Shown one piece after another: positions 27,161 through 35,080 of a stretch of DNA of 40,497 bases. How positions within the stretch are numbered: position 1 is the first letter of the stretch; each line of letters starts with the position of its first letter. The notes under the pieces are model-generated. The model worked only from the letters and a program-made list of their open reading frames with translations. It searched no databases and had not been told where the DNA came from. The position numbers were made by a program, and so were the translations under genes. This DNA comes from Methanotorris formicicus Mc-S-70 (lineage in GTDB: Archaea > AGJL01 > Methanococci > Methanococcales > Methanococcaceae), in contig NZ_AGJL01000012.1 in NCBI RefSeq assembly GCF_000243455.1, positions 1 to 40,497 of the forward strand, in the 5' to 3' direction.

Positions 27161-27680
27161 CGCTCATCTTCAAGTATCATTACCTAACATGATTATAAGT
27201 AATTCAGAGAACCAATTCGATTTATAGTTGCATATAAATGTATAGAAGTTTACATATAGGTGGAGATTTTTTTCGACTAATGCCTCGATGTTTTCTTAGA
27301 TAAGGTTTGATTATCGAATGGAAGCATTCGCAGTTATATTCCGTTAGAGTATTCCCTCGATGCGTGATTAACTGTTAAATGATTAGAAATCTTTTTATGT
27401 AAAACATCTCTCCTAAAGGTATTCGCCTTTTAGCGAATATAGTTCCAGTTAGGTCGTTAAAGTGTCTTTTACACGAATTACATCTGTATCTTTACAACAT
27501 CTTTCGAACCACAATATGGGCAAGTATATCTATCACTCCATCTAATCTCCCTTATAATTGCAATACACTCCTCATCCTTTGGTATGAATAACTTATATAC
27601 TTCGACGCTCATAAGATTATATATTGCGATTATTATTTATAATTATTATTTATATATGTAATTGTAAGTGAAGATGAGTG
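27161..27680. mobile_element. Decayed IS1595-type insertion sequence, 520 bp
   Basis: Ends are CGCTCATCTTCA (27161-27172) and TGAAGATGAGTG (27669-27680), inverted repeats matching at 11 of 12 positions. TACATT occurs beside both ends (27154-27159 and 27681-27686), possibly the remains of a target duplication. The contents are a broken minus-strand transposase. Codons such as CGA and CGT, rare in host genes, are common here. The element lies between the DUF2334 gene and moaC, and it may now carry parts of both promoters. Confidence 0.75.
27190..27612 (-). pseudogene. IS1595-family transposase remnant
   Basis: Reading from ATG 27612: [19 protein letters not shown], then the zinc-ribbon half CPYCGSKD; after a frameshift [15 protein letters not shown] and FAKRRIPLGEMFYI continue the ribbon and the N-terminal domain. 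The central catalytic part is then gone. The C-terminal end is still recognisable in pieces (VNHASREYSNG, ECFHSIIKPYLRKHRGI, KNLHLYVNFYTFI). The order and motifs match ISXO2-like/IS1595 transposases. At about 420 bases instead of about 900 and with several stops, it cannot be active. Confidence 0.8.
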
Positions 27681-27726
27681 TACATTAATATGGATATATA
27701 TTTCTTATTATCATTTTGGTGATAGT

Positions 27727-28185
27727 ATGCTAACTCATGTTGATGAAAAAGGAGTTAAAATGGTCGATATTTCAAAAAAAGAAGATGTTGAGAGAGTGTG
27801 TGTTGCAGAGGGATATATAAAATTGAAATCATCCACAATAGAGTTGATAAAGAAGAATGAAATTGTTAAGGGGGATGTTCTAACAACCGCACAAATAGCA
27901 GCGATGATGGGGGTTAAAAACACCCCCAACTTAATTCCAGCATGCCATCCTTTGCCCATAACTTCTGTTAAAGTTGATTTTGAGATTTTTGACGACAAAA
28001 TTAAGACAACAGTTGAAGTAAAGACAACCTACAAAACAGGCATTGAGATGGAAGCATTGACTGGGGTTTCTATTGCTTTATTAACAATATGGGATATGGT
28101 TAAAAGTGTGGAGAAGGATGAAAATGGAGGGTATCCAAACACCGAAATCTATGGAATAAGGGTTGTGAAAAAGGTTAAAAAATGA
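27727..28185 (+). CDS. moaC: Molybdenum cofactor synthesis protein MoaC
   Basis: A 152-residue cyclic pyranopterin monophosphate synthase, acting after MoaA in molybdopterin synthesis. [17 protein letters not shown] is the N-terminal signature, H74 in [10 protein letters not shown] and the [20 protein letters not shown] stretch form the active site. It starts at ATG after TGGTGATAGT. TATA-like sequence near 27693-27702 (GATATATATT) could be the promoter, right beside the IS1595-type end. In this lineage it would serve tungsten or molybdenum formylmethanofuran and formate dehydrogenases. Confidence 0.95.
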   Translation: MLTHVDEKGVKMVDISKKEDVERVCVAEGYIKLKSSTIELIKKNEIVKGDVLTTAQIAAMMGVKNTPNLIPACHPLPITSVKVDFEIFDDKIKTTVEVKTTYKTGIEMEALTGVSIALLTIWDMVKSVEKDENGGYPNTEIYGIRVVKKVKK

Positions 28186-28388
28186 ATAATGTTTAATGTT
28201 TTATTTGGTAAAGTGGTGTTGTATAGTTGTTTGTGAAATTCTCTGCTTTTATTCAATCACAACAAATTTTTGAAAGAACAATAATTAAGGGCAAAATTCC
28301 AAATAATACCCAATCATACTCTTTAATTTTATGAAAGATACGGTCATTTATAACGCAAACGACTATGTCTTCAGTCAGTGGTGGTTTT
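28186..28388 (+). promoter_or_regulatory. Gap between moaC and scpA
   Basis: No gene is seen. TCATTTATAACGC near 28344-28356 is a box A candidate for scpA. CAATCATACTCT at 28310-28321 recurs at 29153-29164 in the insert downstream of scpA. GTGGTGG at 28378-28384 is the scpA ribosome binding site. Confidence 0.4.
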
Positions 28389-29072
28389 ATGGAGTTTGAA
28401 TTGTGGATTAGGATGATAAAAGAAAGTATAGAAAAAAAGAACATAGATCCCTGGAATATAAATATAGCGGAGATTGCTGATTTGTATATGGGCAAAATAA
28501 AGGAACTTAAAAGATTTGATATAAGGTTATCTGCCGATGTTATTCTTGTTGGGGGGATTTTGCTGAGAATGAAGTCGGAGGTACTTTATGGTGAATGTGA
28601 GATTGCCAATGAAGAATATGGGGATGAATTTTATGAGGATTATGATGATTACTATAATTATGATGAAGATAATGAAGATGTAAAGATAACCCCGCCAGTG
28701 AGAAGACCACCAGCAAAGGTTAATAAAGAAAAAATAACCTTAGATGATTTGATAAAGACATTGAAGGATGAACTGGAAAAGGTAAAAAAGAAGAAAATAA
28801 AAAAAAGCAAAAGCAATAAAAAATCTGTAATTTTAGAGGATGTGCAGGATATTGTTGAAGAGTTGATTGAAGAGGACGATATTTCTGATATTATTGAAAA
28901 ACTTTTGGATGACTTAAGAAGGGAAAAAATCATGGTATTTCAAAAAAAGTTCTCGTCAAAAGAGGATAAAGTTAAGTATTTCCTCCCCTCATTATATTTG
29001 GCTAATGATGGAAAGGTTGAACTTATTCAGGAGGAGTTATTTGAGGATTTAATTGTTAAATTAAAGGAATAA
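28389..29072 (+). CDS. scpA: Segregation and condensation protein ScpA
   Basis: A 227-residue kleisin that bridges the heads of SMC, organising the chromosome. The ATG at 28389 follows GTGGTGG by four bases. The N-terminal part, FELWIRMIKESIEKKNIDPW then IAEIADLYMGKIKEL and SADVILVGGILLRMKSEVL, is the SMC-neck helix bundle. Residues 72-100 are a strongly acidic and tyrosine-rich linker. The C-terminal winged helix is KVKYFLPSLYLANDGKVELI, ending DLIVKLKE. Its final 27 bases recur downstream (see repeats), so the 3' end has been rearranged. Confidence 0.92.
   Translation: MEFELWIRMIKESIEKKNIDPWNINIAEIADLYMGKIKELKRFDIRLSADVILVGGILLRMKSEVLYGECEIANEEYGDEFYEDYDDYYNYDEDNEDVKITPPVRRPPAKVNKEKITLDDLIKTLKDELEKVKKKKIKKSKSNKKSVILEDVQDIVEELIEEDDISDIIEKLLDDLRREKIMVFQKKFSSKEDKVKYFLPSLYLANDGKVELIQEELFEDLIVKLKE
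29046..29072 (+). repeat. 27-base direct repeat, copy 1 (scpA 3' end)
   Basis: These bases are the last eight codons plus the stop of scpA (DLIVKLKE). They match 29199-29225 at 25 of 27 positions. Confidence 0.75.
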
Positions 29073-29198
29073 TGGACAATAAAAACCCCAGAGAGGATGT
29101 TGAGCGATTTAAAATTAGTTATGGTTTAAATAATCATTAAAAAATTCGCATACAATCATACTCTATCCCGTTTGGATGCTACCTTTTTAAAAGGTTGC

Positions 29199-29225
29199 GA
29201 TTTGATTATTAAATTAAAGGAATAA
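29199..29225 (+). repeat. 27-base direct repeat, copy 2
   Basis: Read in frame this copy gives DLIIKLKE and a stop, a conservative version of the scpA end. It lies 11 bases before the pmbA ATG with a ribosome binding site (GGTGAT) between, the spacing normal for a tight operon. This suggests that copy 2 was once the real scpA end. Between the copies a palindrome, ACCTTTT-T-AAAAGGT, stands at 29181-29195. Confidence 0.7.
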
Positions 29226-29236
29226 AAGGTGATTAA

Positions 29237-30487
29237 ATGGACATTATAGAGAAAATCATGAACATTGGAGAAAAGGAAGGATTTGAAGTTGAGATTTTTA
29301 TTTCAAAAGGAATTTCTTCATCAATTGATTTAGATGGGGAAAGTGTAGATAGTGTAGAGTTGTCAAAGGACTTTGGGATTGGAGTTAGAGTCATAAAAAA
29401 TAGTAAGATTGGTTTTGCATATTCAAAAAAAGAGGATACTGAGGTAGTATATAAAGCAATGAAAAATTTAGTTGAAGATAAGTTTGTTTCATTTGCAGAA
29501 AAAGAAAAGTTTAAGGAACCAAAGGGGATTTTTTACAAAGATGTTTTGGAATTGAGTGAGGAAGAAATGTTAGGTGATTTGATTTTAATGAGAGATATTG
29601 CAAAGGATGAAGGTGTTATTGTAACTGGTGGAGGAGTTTCTAAGAGTTATGAATACAATAGAATAGTTAATTCCAATGGGGTTGATGTTGAGGAGGAATT
29701 TACTTATTATTCCGCATATTTATCTGTTATATATGAAAATGAGACTGGTTATGAGGGCTTAACGAAAACAAAAATATTTGATGTAGAAAATATAGCAAAA
29801 AAATCTGTTGAATTAGCAAAGAAATCAGCAAATGGGAAAACGATAACCTACGAAGGAGAAATTATGTTAAGTCCAAGAGCATTGAGTTCTCTCTTAGCGT
29901 ACACATTAATACCTTCATTTAGTGCAGAAAATGTGCAGAGAAATAGATCTGTTTTAAAGGATAAGTTAGGAGAAGAAGTATTTGGGGAGAATATAACCAT
30001 AATAGATGATGGAACATTAGACAATGCAAATCACTCATCAAAAGTGGATGGGGAAGGTTGCCCAACAAAAAGGACAGTTTTGGTTGAGAATGGGGTGTTA
30101 AAGAGTTATTTGTATGATATAAAAAGGGCAAATATTGAAGATAGAGATTGCACAGGAAATGGGATGAGGGGCTATAGTTCTCTCCCATATATATCCCCAT
30201 CAAACTTCATCATTGAGTCTGTGGATAAATTGGAGAACTTTGACAACTATGTTTATGTGAATGGAGTTATTGGCTCCCACACATCAAATCCAATAACAGG
30301 AGACTTTGTAGTTGAGGTTCAAAATGCATTTATGGTCAAAAATGGAGAGGAGATTCCTATTAAAAAAGGTCTTTTGTCTGGGAACATCTTTGAGTGTTTA
30401 AAGGAGGCGATACCATTAGATGATGTTGAACAGAGAGGAAGGCTGATTTCTCCTTCATTGGTTATAAAAGGACACATAGTTGGATAG
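29237..30487 (+). CDS. pmbA: TldD/PmbA-type metallopeptidase-like protein (TldE)
   Basis: A 416-residue protein of the TldD/PmbA (TldE) family, which in bacteria cleaves small peptide precursors as a TldD-TldE heterodimer. The family N-terminus (ISSSIDLDGESVDSVELSKD and GIGVRVIKNSKIGFAYS), the central GGGVSKSYEYNRIVNSNG and the C-terminal GNGMRGYSSLPYISPSNF with SGDF-like NPITGDFVVEVQ are visible. It lacks the HExxxH-type zinc motif of TldD, which marks it as the TldE partner. No tldD is in this window. It begins after AGGTGATTAA. Confidence 0.9.
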   Translation: MDIIEKIMNIGEKEGFEVEIFISKGISSSIDLDGESVDSVELSKDFGIGVRVIKNSKIGFAYSKKEDTEVVYKAMKNLVEDKFVSFAEKEKFKEPKGIFYKDVLELSEEEMLGDLILMRDIAKDEGVIVTGGGVSKSYEYNRIVNSNGVDVEEEFTYYSAYLSVIYENETGYEGLTKTKIFDVENIAKKSVELAKKSANGKTITYEGEIMLSPRALSSLLAYTLIPSFSAENVQRNRSVLKDKLGEEVFGENITIIDDGTLDNANHSSKVDGEGCPTKRTVLVENGVLKSYLYDIKRANIEDRDCTGNGMRGYSSLPYISPSNFIIESVDKLENFDNYVYVNGVIGSHTSNPITGDFVVEVQNAFMVKNGEEIPIKKGLLSGNIFECLKEAIPLDDVEQRGRLISPSLVIKGHIVG

Positions 30488-30605
30488 GTTAGATTTTTTA
30501 ATTGTTTTTAATTTGATATTTTTGAAATTTTATTTCTATTGTGTTTTTGTTGCCAATTTAAATGTCTTTAACTGTATTAAAAATATAGAATTTGAGGTAG
30601 GTATT

Positions 30606-31313
30606 ATGAGAATTGAGTTAAAATTAGAAACTGAGGCATTTACAACAATTCCTTACAACCACCAATATTACTTAGCATCGGCATTGTACAATAAAATTCA
30701 TTCATCCAATCCGGAATATGCCAATAAGTTGCACAACTACCAAAAATTTAAGTTTTTTACATTCTCATTATTACAAATCAGAAAAAGAATGATTAAAAGA
30801 GAAGGGATTGAAACAGTTGATGGGAAAGTTAACCTATATATCTCATCCCCAAGTGCTGAGTTTTTGGAAAATTTTATAGGCGGATTACTTGAGGATGGTG
30901 TGCTAAAAGTTGAAAGTATAGAGTTTTTTGTAAAAAAGGCAAAGATGTTGCCAACACCAGAAAAATTTGAAGTTTTAAAGACACTTTCCCCCATATATTT
31001 AAAAACACTGGTTAACACTGAAAAAGGGAAAAAGATCTATGACTTATTACCAAACAATTCAAAGTTCTACGAAAACTTAAAAAAGAACTTAAAGAGAAAG
31101 TATGAAATGTTTCATAATAAAAAATGTGATTTGGATTTTGAATTTGAAGTTTTGAACCATAGACCAAAGAGGATGGGGATTAAAAATACCTACCATAAAT
31201 GTTCTGAAATGGTGTTTAGGATTTGGGGGGATTATGAGTTAATAAAGTTTGGTTATGATTGTGGATTTGGGGAGAAAAATTCCATGGGTTTTGGAATGGT
31301 AGTAAATATATAA
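30606..31313 (+). CDS. cas6: CRISPR-associated endonuclease Cas6, stand-alone
   Basis: A 235-residue Cas6, which cuts CRISPR precursor RNA within repeats. The ATG at 30606 follows GAGGTAG; the frame is open further upstream but has no other ribosome binding site. Two ferredoxin-like halves begin MRIELKLETEAFTTIPYNHQ, with H20 or Y21-Y22 as possible catalytic or RNA-binding residues. The glycine-rich signature GFGEKNSMGFGMV is at the C-terminus, as in the family. No repeat array or other cas gene is in the window; M. jannaschii-type genomes also carry isolated cas6 genes. Confidence 0.92.
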   Translation: MRIELKLETEAFTTIPYNHQYYLASALYNKIHSSNPEYANKLHNYQKFKFFTFSLLQIRKRMIKREGIETVDGKVNLYISSPSAEFLENFIGGLLEDGVLKVESIEFFVKKAKMLPTPEKFEVLKTLSPIYLKTLVNTEKGKKIYDLLPNNSKFYENLKKNLKRKYEMFHNKKCDLDFEFEVLNHRPKRMGIKNTYHKCSEMVFRIWGDYELIKFGYDCGFGEKNSMGFGMVVNI

Positions 31314-31362
31314 TTTGTGGTTATTATGATTATAAAAAACAAATTTCAGATAAATTGGTGAT

Positions 31363-32535
31363 ATGGTGTATAAAATTGCCGTTGTTGGAGGAGGGCCATC
31401 TGGAAGAATATCCTCTATGGAATTGGCTAAGAAAGGTTTTGATGTGGAACTTTATGAAAAAGACAAAATTGGGGGGACATGCTTAAACTATGGTTGCACT
31501 TACATAACAGGCCTTAGGGAGATGGCGGATATTATTGAGAACCTCAATGTCCTAAAAAATGAAAAAATAAAATTGGAGGATATAATTTCATTTAAAGAAT
31601 TGCAAAAGAAAATATCCAAGATTCAAGATAAAATAAGGGATAAATTAAAGAGAGAAACCGAAGATGCAGGAGTATCAATAAAAAATGAAGAGTTTAAAGA
31701 AGAATATGAAAAAGATTATGATTATGTTGTATATGCTACTGGAAGGAAAATCTCTAATCCATACGATGAAGGATTTTTGACATACAAAGATATTCCATTA
31801 CTAAAAGAACTTCCAGAGAGAGTTTTAATTGTTGGAGGGAGTGTGGTTGCTGCTGAATACGCCCCCATATTTTCAACATTTGGAAGTGAAGTTGTTGTTT
31901 ATGCACGTTCAAAATTTTTAAAGATGATTAACGATGAGGATATTAGGGACTATATTTACAAAAAGATAGTAAATTTTAAAATAGTGGAAGGTAATGAGAA
32001 ATTGGGGAACAAACTTATAAATGATGATTTTGATGCAAAGATTATTGCAATAGGTGGGAGGACAAGATTTCAAACTGATGAATATTTGAGGGTTATTGGT
32101 AAAGAAAACGTCTATGCATGTGGAGATTGTGTTAAAGGAGGATTGACTCCAATAGCAAGAATGGAAGGAAGGGTTGTGGCAAATAATATATTCAATGAAA
32201 TTAATAACAAAAACTTAATAAAACCAAATTACAATTTAATACCCTATGTCATAAGAATGTCATTAAATATAGCGGTTGTTGGGGAGATAACAAAAAGGCA
32301 CGAAACTCTACCAAATCCCACTGGGAAGGAAAATTACTTCAAGGTATTAAATAAGAATGTTGGAATGACAAGGATTTATTATGAAAGTGGTAGAGTTGTT
32401 GGAGCGATAACAATATCTCCAATTTCAGAGGTAGTTCCTTACTTTACACAATATATTAAAGGTATTGATGTTTATGATGATTTTAGGGAAATACATCCAT
32501 CTACAGATGCATTCTATAAGATGATTTTGGGATAA
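31363..32535 (+). CDS. FAD-dependent pyridine nucleotide-disulfide oxidoreductase
   Basis: A 390-residue flavoprotein. The FAD-binding GxGxxG is residues 9-14 (GGGPSG). GGTCLNYGCT has the redox-active C-X4-C of class I disulfide reductases such as dihydrolipoamide dehydrogenase. A second dinucleotide fold follows (VLIVGGSVVAAEYAPIF) and the C-terminal FAD motif is VYACGDCVKGGLTPIARMEG. At 390 residues it is shorter than lipoamide dehydrogenases (about 460) and lacks their usual HP active-site pair, so the electron acceptor may differ. ATG after TTGGTGAT. The VTT membrane protein gene follows after one base. Confidence 0.88.
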   Translation: MVYKIAVVGGGPSGRISSMELAKKGFDVELYEKDKIGGTCLNYGCTYITGLREMADIIENLNVLKNEKIKLEDIISFKELQKKISKIQDKIRDKLKRETEDAGVSIKNEEFKEEYEKDYDYVVYATGRKISNPYDEGFLTYKDIPLLKELPERVLIVGGSVVAAEYAPIFSTFGSEVVVYARSKFLKMINDEDIRDYIYKKIVNFKIVEGNEKLGNKLINDDFDAKIIAIGGRTRFQTDEYLRVIGKENVYACGDCVKGGLTPIARMEGRVVANNIFNEINNKNLIKPNYNLIPYVIRMSLNIAVVGEITKRHETLPNPTGKENYFKVLNKNVGMTRIYYESGRVVGAITISPISEVVPYFTQYIKGIDVYDDFREIHPSTDAFYKMILG

Positions 32536-32536
32536 A

Positions 32537-33022
32537 ATGGATTTTGAAATATTTAAAGAAATGGGGCTAACTCTCGTTAATAAGTATGGTTACTTAGGCA
32601 TTTTTTTAATAGGGTTTTCTGAGCCAATTTTTCAGCCAGTTCCAACAGAGATTTTTATAATTAGTGGTATTCTTTTGGGTCTTGATTGGAAGTTGGTTTT
32701 AATTGTTTCCACACTCGCCTGCAATCTCGGGGCTATAATAACCTATCATCTTGCAGTAAGATACGGGGAAAAGTTGGCATTGAAGTTATTTGAAGAAGAA
32801 AAGTTAAAAAAAGGGGAAAAGTTTTTAAAAAAATGGGGAGTTATGGGAGTTATTGTTGTAAGTTTTACCCCAATCCCATTTGAGATAATATGTTGGGTTT
32901 GTGGAATGTTCAACATGCCATTTAAAAAGTATATGGTTGCAGTGTTTTTGAGTAGGATGATTAAACATGGCTTGGCTGTTTTACCATTTATTTTACCAAT
33001 AAAAAACCATCTTCCATTTTAA
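32537..33022 (+). CDS. VTT/DedA-like membrane protein
   Basis: A 161-residue membrane protein with a VTT (SNARE-associated/DedA) core. Hydrophobic segments lie near 17-35, 50-70, 102-120 and 130-150, and GYLGIFLIGFSEPIFQPVPT with SFTPIPFEIICWVCGMF are the paired re-entrant half-loops of the family. Relatives move phospholipids or other solutes across membranes. The stop of the preceding flavoprotein and this ATG are one base apart, so the two are made together; what links them is unclear. Confidence 0.85.
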   Translation: MDFEIFKEMGLTLVNKYGYLGIFLIGFSEPIFQPVPTEIFIISGILLGLDWKLVLIVSTLACNLGAIITYHLAVRYGEKLALKLFEEEKLKKGEKFLKKWGVMGVIVVSFTPIPFEIICWVCGMFNMPFKKYMVAVFLSRMIKHGLAVLPFILPIKNHLPF

Positions 33023-33122
33023 TACTAAATACTAAAAAATTCATAAACAGAATTTTATATTAAATAAGATATAACTTAATTTAGCAATAAAACAATATAA
33101 AAAATTCTTTTTTGGTGATGTT

Positions 33123-33389
33123 ATGTGTTTAGCAATTCCATGCAAAGTTATCGAAATCATTGAAGAAGATGGAGAGAAATATGCGATAGCGGAGTATAAA
33201 GGAGTTAAACAAAAGGCAAAATTAGCACTATTAGAAAATGTAAAAGTAGGGGATTACATCCTAATTCATACAGGTTATGCACTTGAAGTCATGAGTGAAG
33301 AAGACGCAAAACTAAGTTTAGAAACATGGGAAGAACTGTTTAATGCTTTAGAAGAAATGGATAAAGAAGAGGGAAAAATAAAAGAATAA
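33123..33389 (+). CDS. hypC: Hydrogenase maturation chaperone HypC
   Basis: An 88-residue HypC/HupF, which carries the Fe(CN)2CO unit during NiFe-hydrogenase assembly. C2 of [12 protein letters not shown] is the essential cysteine; a [13 protein letters not shown] segment completes the OB-like fold, followed by an acidic helix. The ATG follows TTTGGTGATGTT. AT-rich sequence at 33055-33075 (TTTATATTAAATAAGATA) may hold the promoter. The ferredoxin gene downstream is convergent. Confidence 0.95.
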   Translation: MCLAIPCKVIEIIEEDGEKYAIAEYKGVKQKAKLALLENVKVGDYILIHTGYALEVMSEEDAKLSLETWEELFNALEEMDKEEGKIKE

Positions 33390-33399
33390 ATTAACTCTT

Positions 33400-33588
33400 T
33401 TATTCTTGAGTTACCTTTATTGCTTTTGTTGGACAGACGTCTTCACAAACCCCACAGTATGTGCATTCATCCTCTTTTGCAACAACAACTTTATCCCCTT
33501 GAATCTCAAATACTTCCATTGGGCATGTATTTACACATTCTGCACATTCTGGGCCTTTACATTTTGAGTAGTCGATTGTTACAGCCAT
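33400..33588 (-). CDS. 2[4Fe-4S] ferredoxin
   Basis: A 62-residue ferredoxin. C10, C15, C18, C22 form the first cluster with an enlarged CX4CX2CX3CP spacing, and C42, C45, C48, C52 the second, a regular CX2CX2CX3CP. Such small ferredoxins move electrons in methanogen metabolism. The ATG at 33588 follows AAGGTGATAAG, and a box A lies 25-36 bases upstream, giving a very short leader. It is separately expressed from the RNA polymerase operon upstream. Confidence 0.94.
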   Translation of the reverse strand: MAVTIDYSKCKGPECAECVNTCPMEVFEIQGDKVVVAKEDECTYCGVCEDVCPTKAIKVTQE

Positions 33589-33612
33589 CTTATCACCTTT
33601 TAATTTATTGTA

Positions 33613-33624
33613 GATTATAAATAC
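33613..33624 (-). promoter_or_regulatory. Box A promoter of the ferredoxin gene
   Basis: On the minus strand this reads GTATTTATAATC, a good archaeal box A about 25 bases before the ferredoxin ATG. The rest of 33589-33754 shows no gene. Confidence 0.55.
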
Positions 33625-33754
33625 AAAAAATAAAAATGGTACTTTTGGATATATAAGCTTTACTATAAAAATTTTTTAATAATAAAGAAAAAAGAGAATT
33701 TGCAGAATTTTTCATATATTAAAAATTACATTAAGATGAATCCTCTCTTAAAAA

Positions 33755-34693
33755 CTAAAACCTCCTAACATTTGGATTACTCAAACTTCTCTCTATATTC
33801 CACAATTCATTTAGCACATTTGAGCCGATATCTGCCCTCAAAAAGGGAACTTTAAATCCCACACCAATATGTGAGAATGAGGAGTTGTTTCCAAATATTG
33901 TAGGATATACACCTTTTTCTAAGATATAATTTATATAATAATACATTTCAGTTATAGTCCCCATTTCATAAGGATTTATCTTTGAGAAATCTGCTTCTTC
34001 ATACACTCCATCTACACAAAGAAATCCATCAAATTCCACGAGTTCATCACACTCCAAGTAATCCAATTCATTTACTCTTTCATCATACCTTGTTATTCTT
34101 CCCCCAACCAAAATTTCAACGTCCTCTTCTTCTTTAATATTCTCTATAATTGATTTAAATGTATTTATCTCATTAAATACATCTTCACAAACAAATTCTC
34201 CACTCATGTTTCTAACTTCATAAATATCAGATAATCTATTCAAAATCTTATCATAAATAAGTACAATTTCCCCAATAGAATCCACCATAGGAATTGCAAT
34301 TAACTTATTATCCTCCTTATCAGAGAGTAAAGAACATCCAACAATAGGTAACTCAGTTATTAAAGCCCCGCCTAAATGCTTAAACAATGGAATATCCATA
34401 CTATTTGCTGCAGATCTTGCTACACTTATAGAAACTCCCATTGTTGTCCTTGTATCATCAACAGAAACGTTGCATATTAGTGAATCTATAAAATCTTGGT
34501 TTGATGCTGGATATCCCACCAACTCCGGTGCTATAACATTCTCTACATCTGAGATAACATAATCTGGGTTTTCCGTATCTATTATATCATAACCAATACT
34601 TGTGTTTGTAACCGTTGTTATCATTACTTTAATTTTTGAACCTTTGAATACTTTTTTTGCAGTAATTCTTTCAATAATAGTCGTGTTTTCCAC
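33755..34693 (-). CDS. Degenerate enolase-like paralogue
   Basis: A 312-residue protein recalling enolase but shorter (enolase is about 420-430). The GTG start at 34693 follows GGGGAT by four bases and gives MENTTIIERITAKKVFKGSK, aligned with the enolase N-terminus. TNTSIGYDII, VIAPELVGYPASNQDFID and TMGVSISVARSAANSMDIPL match the enolase N-terminal domain. The barrel is cut down, and the C-terminal SRSER motif is replaced (FLRADIGSNVLNELWNIERS). Most catalytic residues seem lost, so it probably is not an enolase. It ends the rpo/ribosomal operon, 46 bases after rpoK. Confidence 0.8.
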   Translation of the reverse strand: MENTTIIERITAKKVFKGSKIKVMITTVTNTSIGYDIIDTENPDYVISDVENVIAPELVGYPASNQDFIDSLICNVSVDDTRTTMGVSISVARSAANSMDIPLFKHLGGALITELPIVGCSLLSDKEDNKLIAIPMVDSIGEIVLIYDKILNRLSDIYEVRNMSGEFVCEDVFNEINTFKSIIENIKEEEDVEILVGGRITRYDERVNELDYLECDELVEFDGFLCVDGVYEEADFSKINPYEMGTITEMYYYINYILEKGVYPTIFGNNSSFSHIGVGFKVPFLRADIGSNVLNELWNIERSLSNPNVRRF

Positions 34694-34739
34694 ATATATC
34701 CCCTTTAAAATTGGTATTTTAAAAAATAAGTTAATATAA

Positions 34740-34922
34740 TTATTCTTCAAAACCAATTTTTGGCCTTTTTACTCTCAAAGGAACCATACCTTTTTTTATC
34801 TCTTCCATCGCTATATCCAATGTTGATGATTTATCGGTTTCTATTGTTATAAGGGCACCTTCTGAAATCTGCATTGCCCTTGCACCTAATACCCTTGCAA
34901 CTTCGAATTTTGTTAACCTCAT
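34740..34922 (-). CDS. rpoK: RNA polymerase subunit K
   Basis: A 60-residue archaeal Rpo6 (RpoK), the equivalent of eukaryotic Rpb6 and bacterial omega. The ATG at 34922, four bases after GGTGAT, gives MRLTKFEVARVLGARAMQIS, the core signature; LRVKRPKIGFEE ends it. A possible box A (ATATAAAACC on the minus strand, about 34951-34960) may give it separate expression downstream of tRNA-Pro. Confidence 0.95.
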   Translation of the reverse strand: MRLTKFEVARVLGARAMQISEGALITIETDKSSTLDIAMEEIKKGMVPLRVKRPKIGFEE

Positions 34923-34975
34923 CAAAATCACCACTACATGTTATTTTGGGTTTTATATTGGGTGAAAATAATAAA

Positions 34976-35053
34976 TGGTGGGGCCGCCGAGATTTGAACT
35001 CGGGTCGCACGCCCCCCAGACGCACAGGATGGACCAGGCTACCCCACGGCCCC
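34976..35053 (-). tRNA. tRNA-Pro (anticodon GGG), inside the rpo operon
   Basis: On the minus strand the acceptor stem GGGGCCG (5' end at 35053) pairs with CGGCCCC, followed by A and an encoded CCA (34976-34978). The T-loop GTTCAAATC and D-loop AGCCTGGTCC are normal. The anticodon loop reads CTGGGGG, giving GGG (Pro). It lies between rpoN and rpoK, same strand, with 27 bases after the rpoN stop and 53 before the rpoK start. Confidence 0.93.
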
Positions 35054-35080
35054 CCATACCCAAAAATTAAAATAAACAAA

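Noticed and set aside
29072-29140. A 22-codon frame after scpA (TAATG overlap)
   Set aside because: Too short, no similarity known to me; treated as part of the insert rather than a gene.
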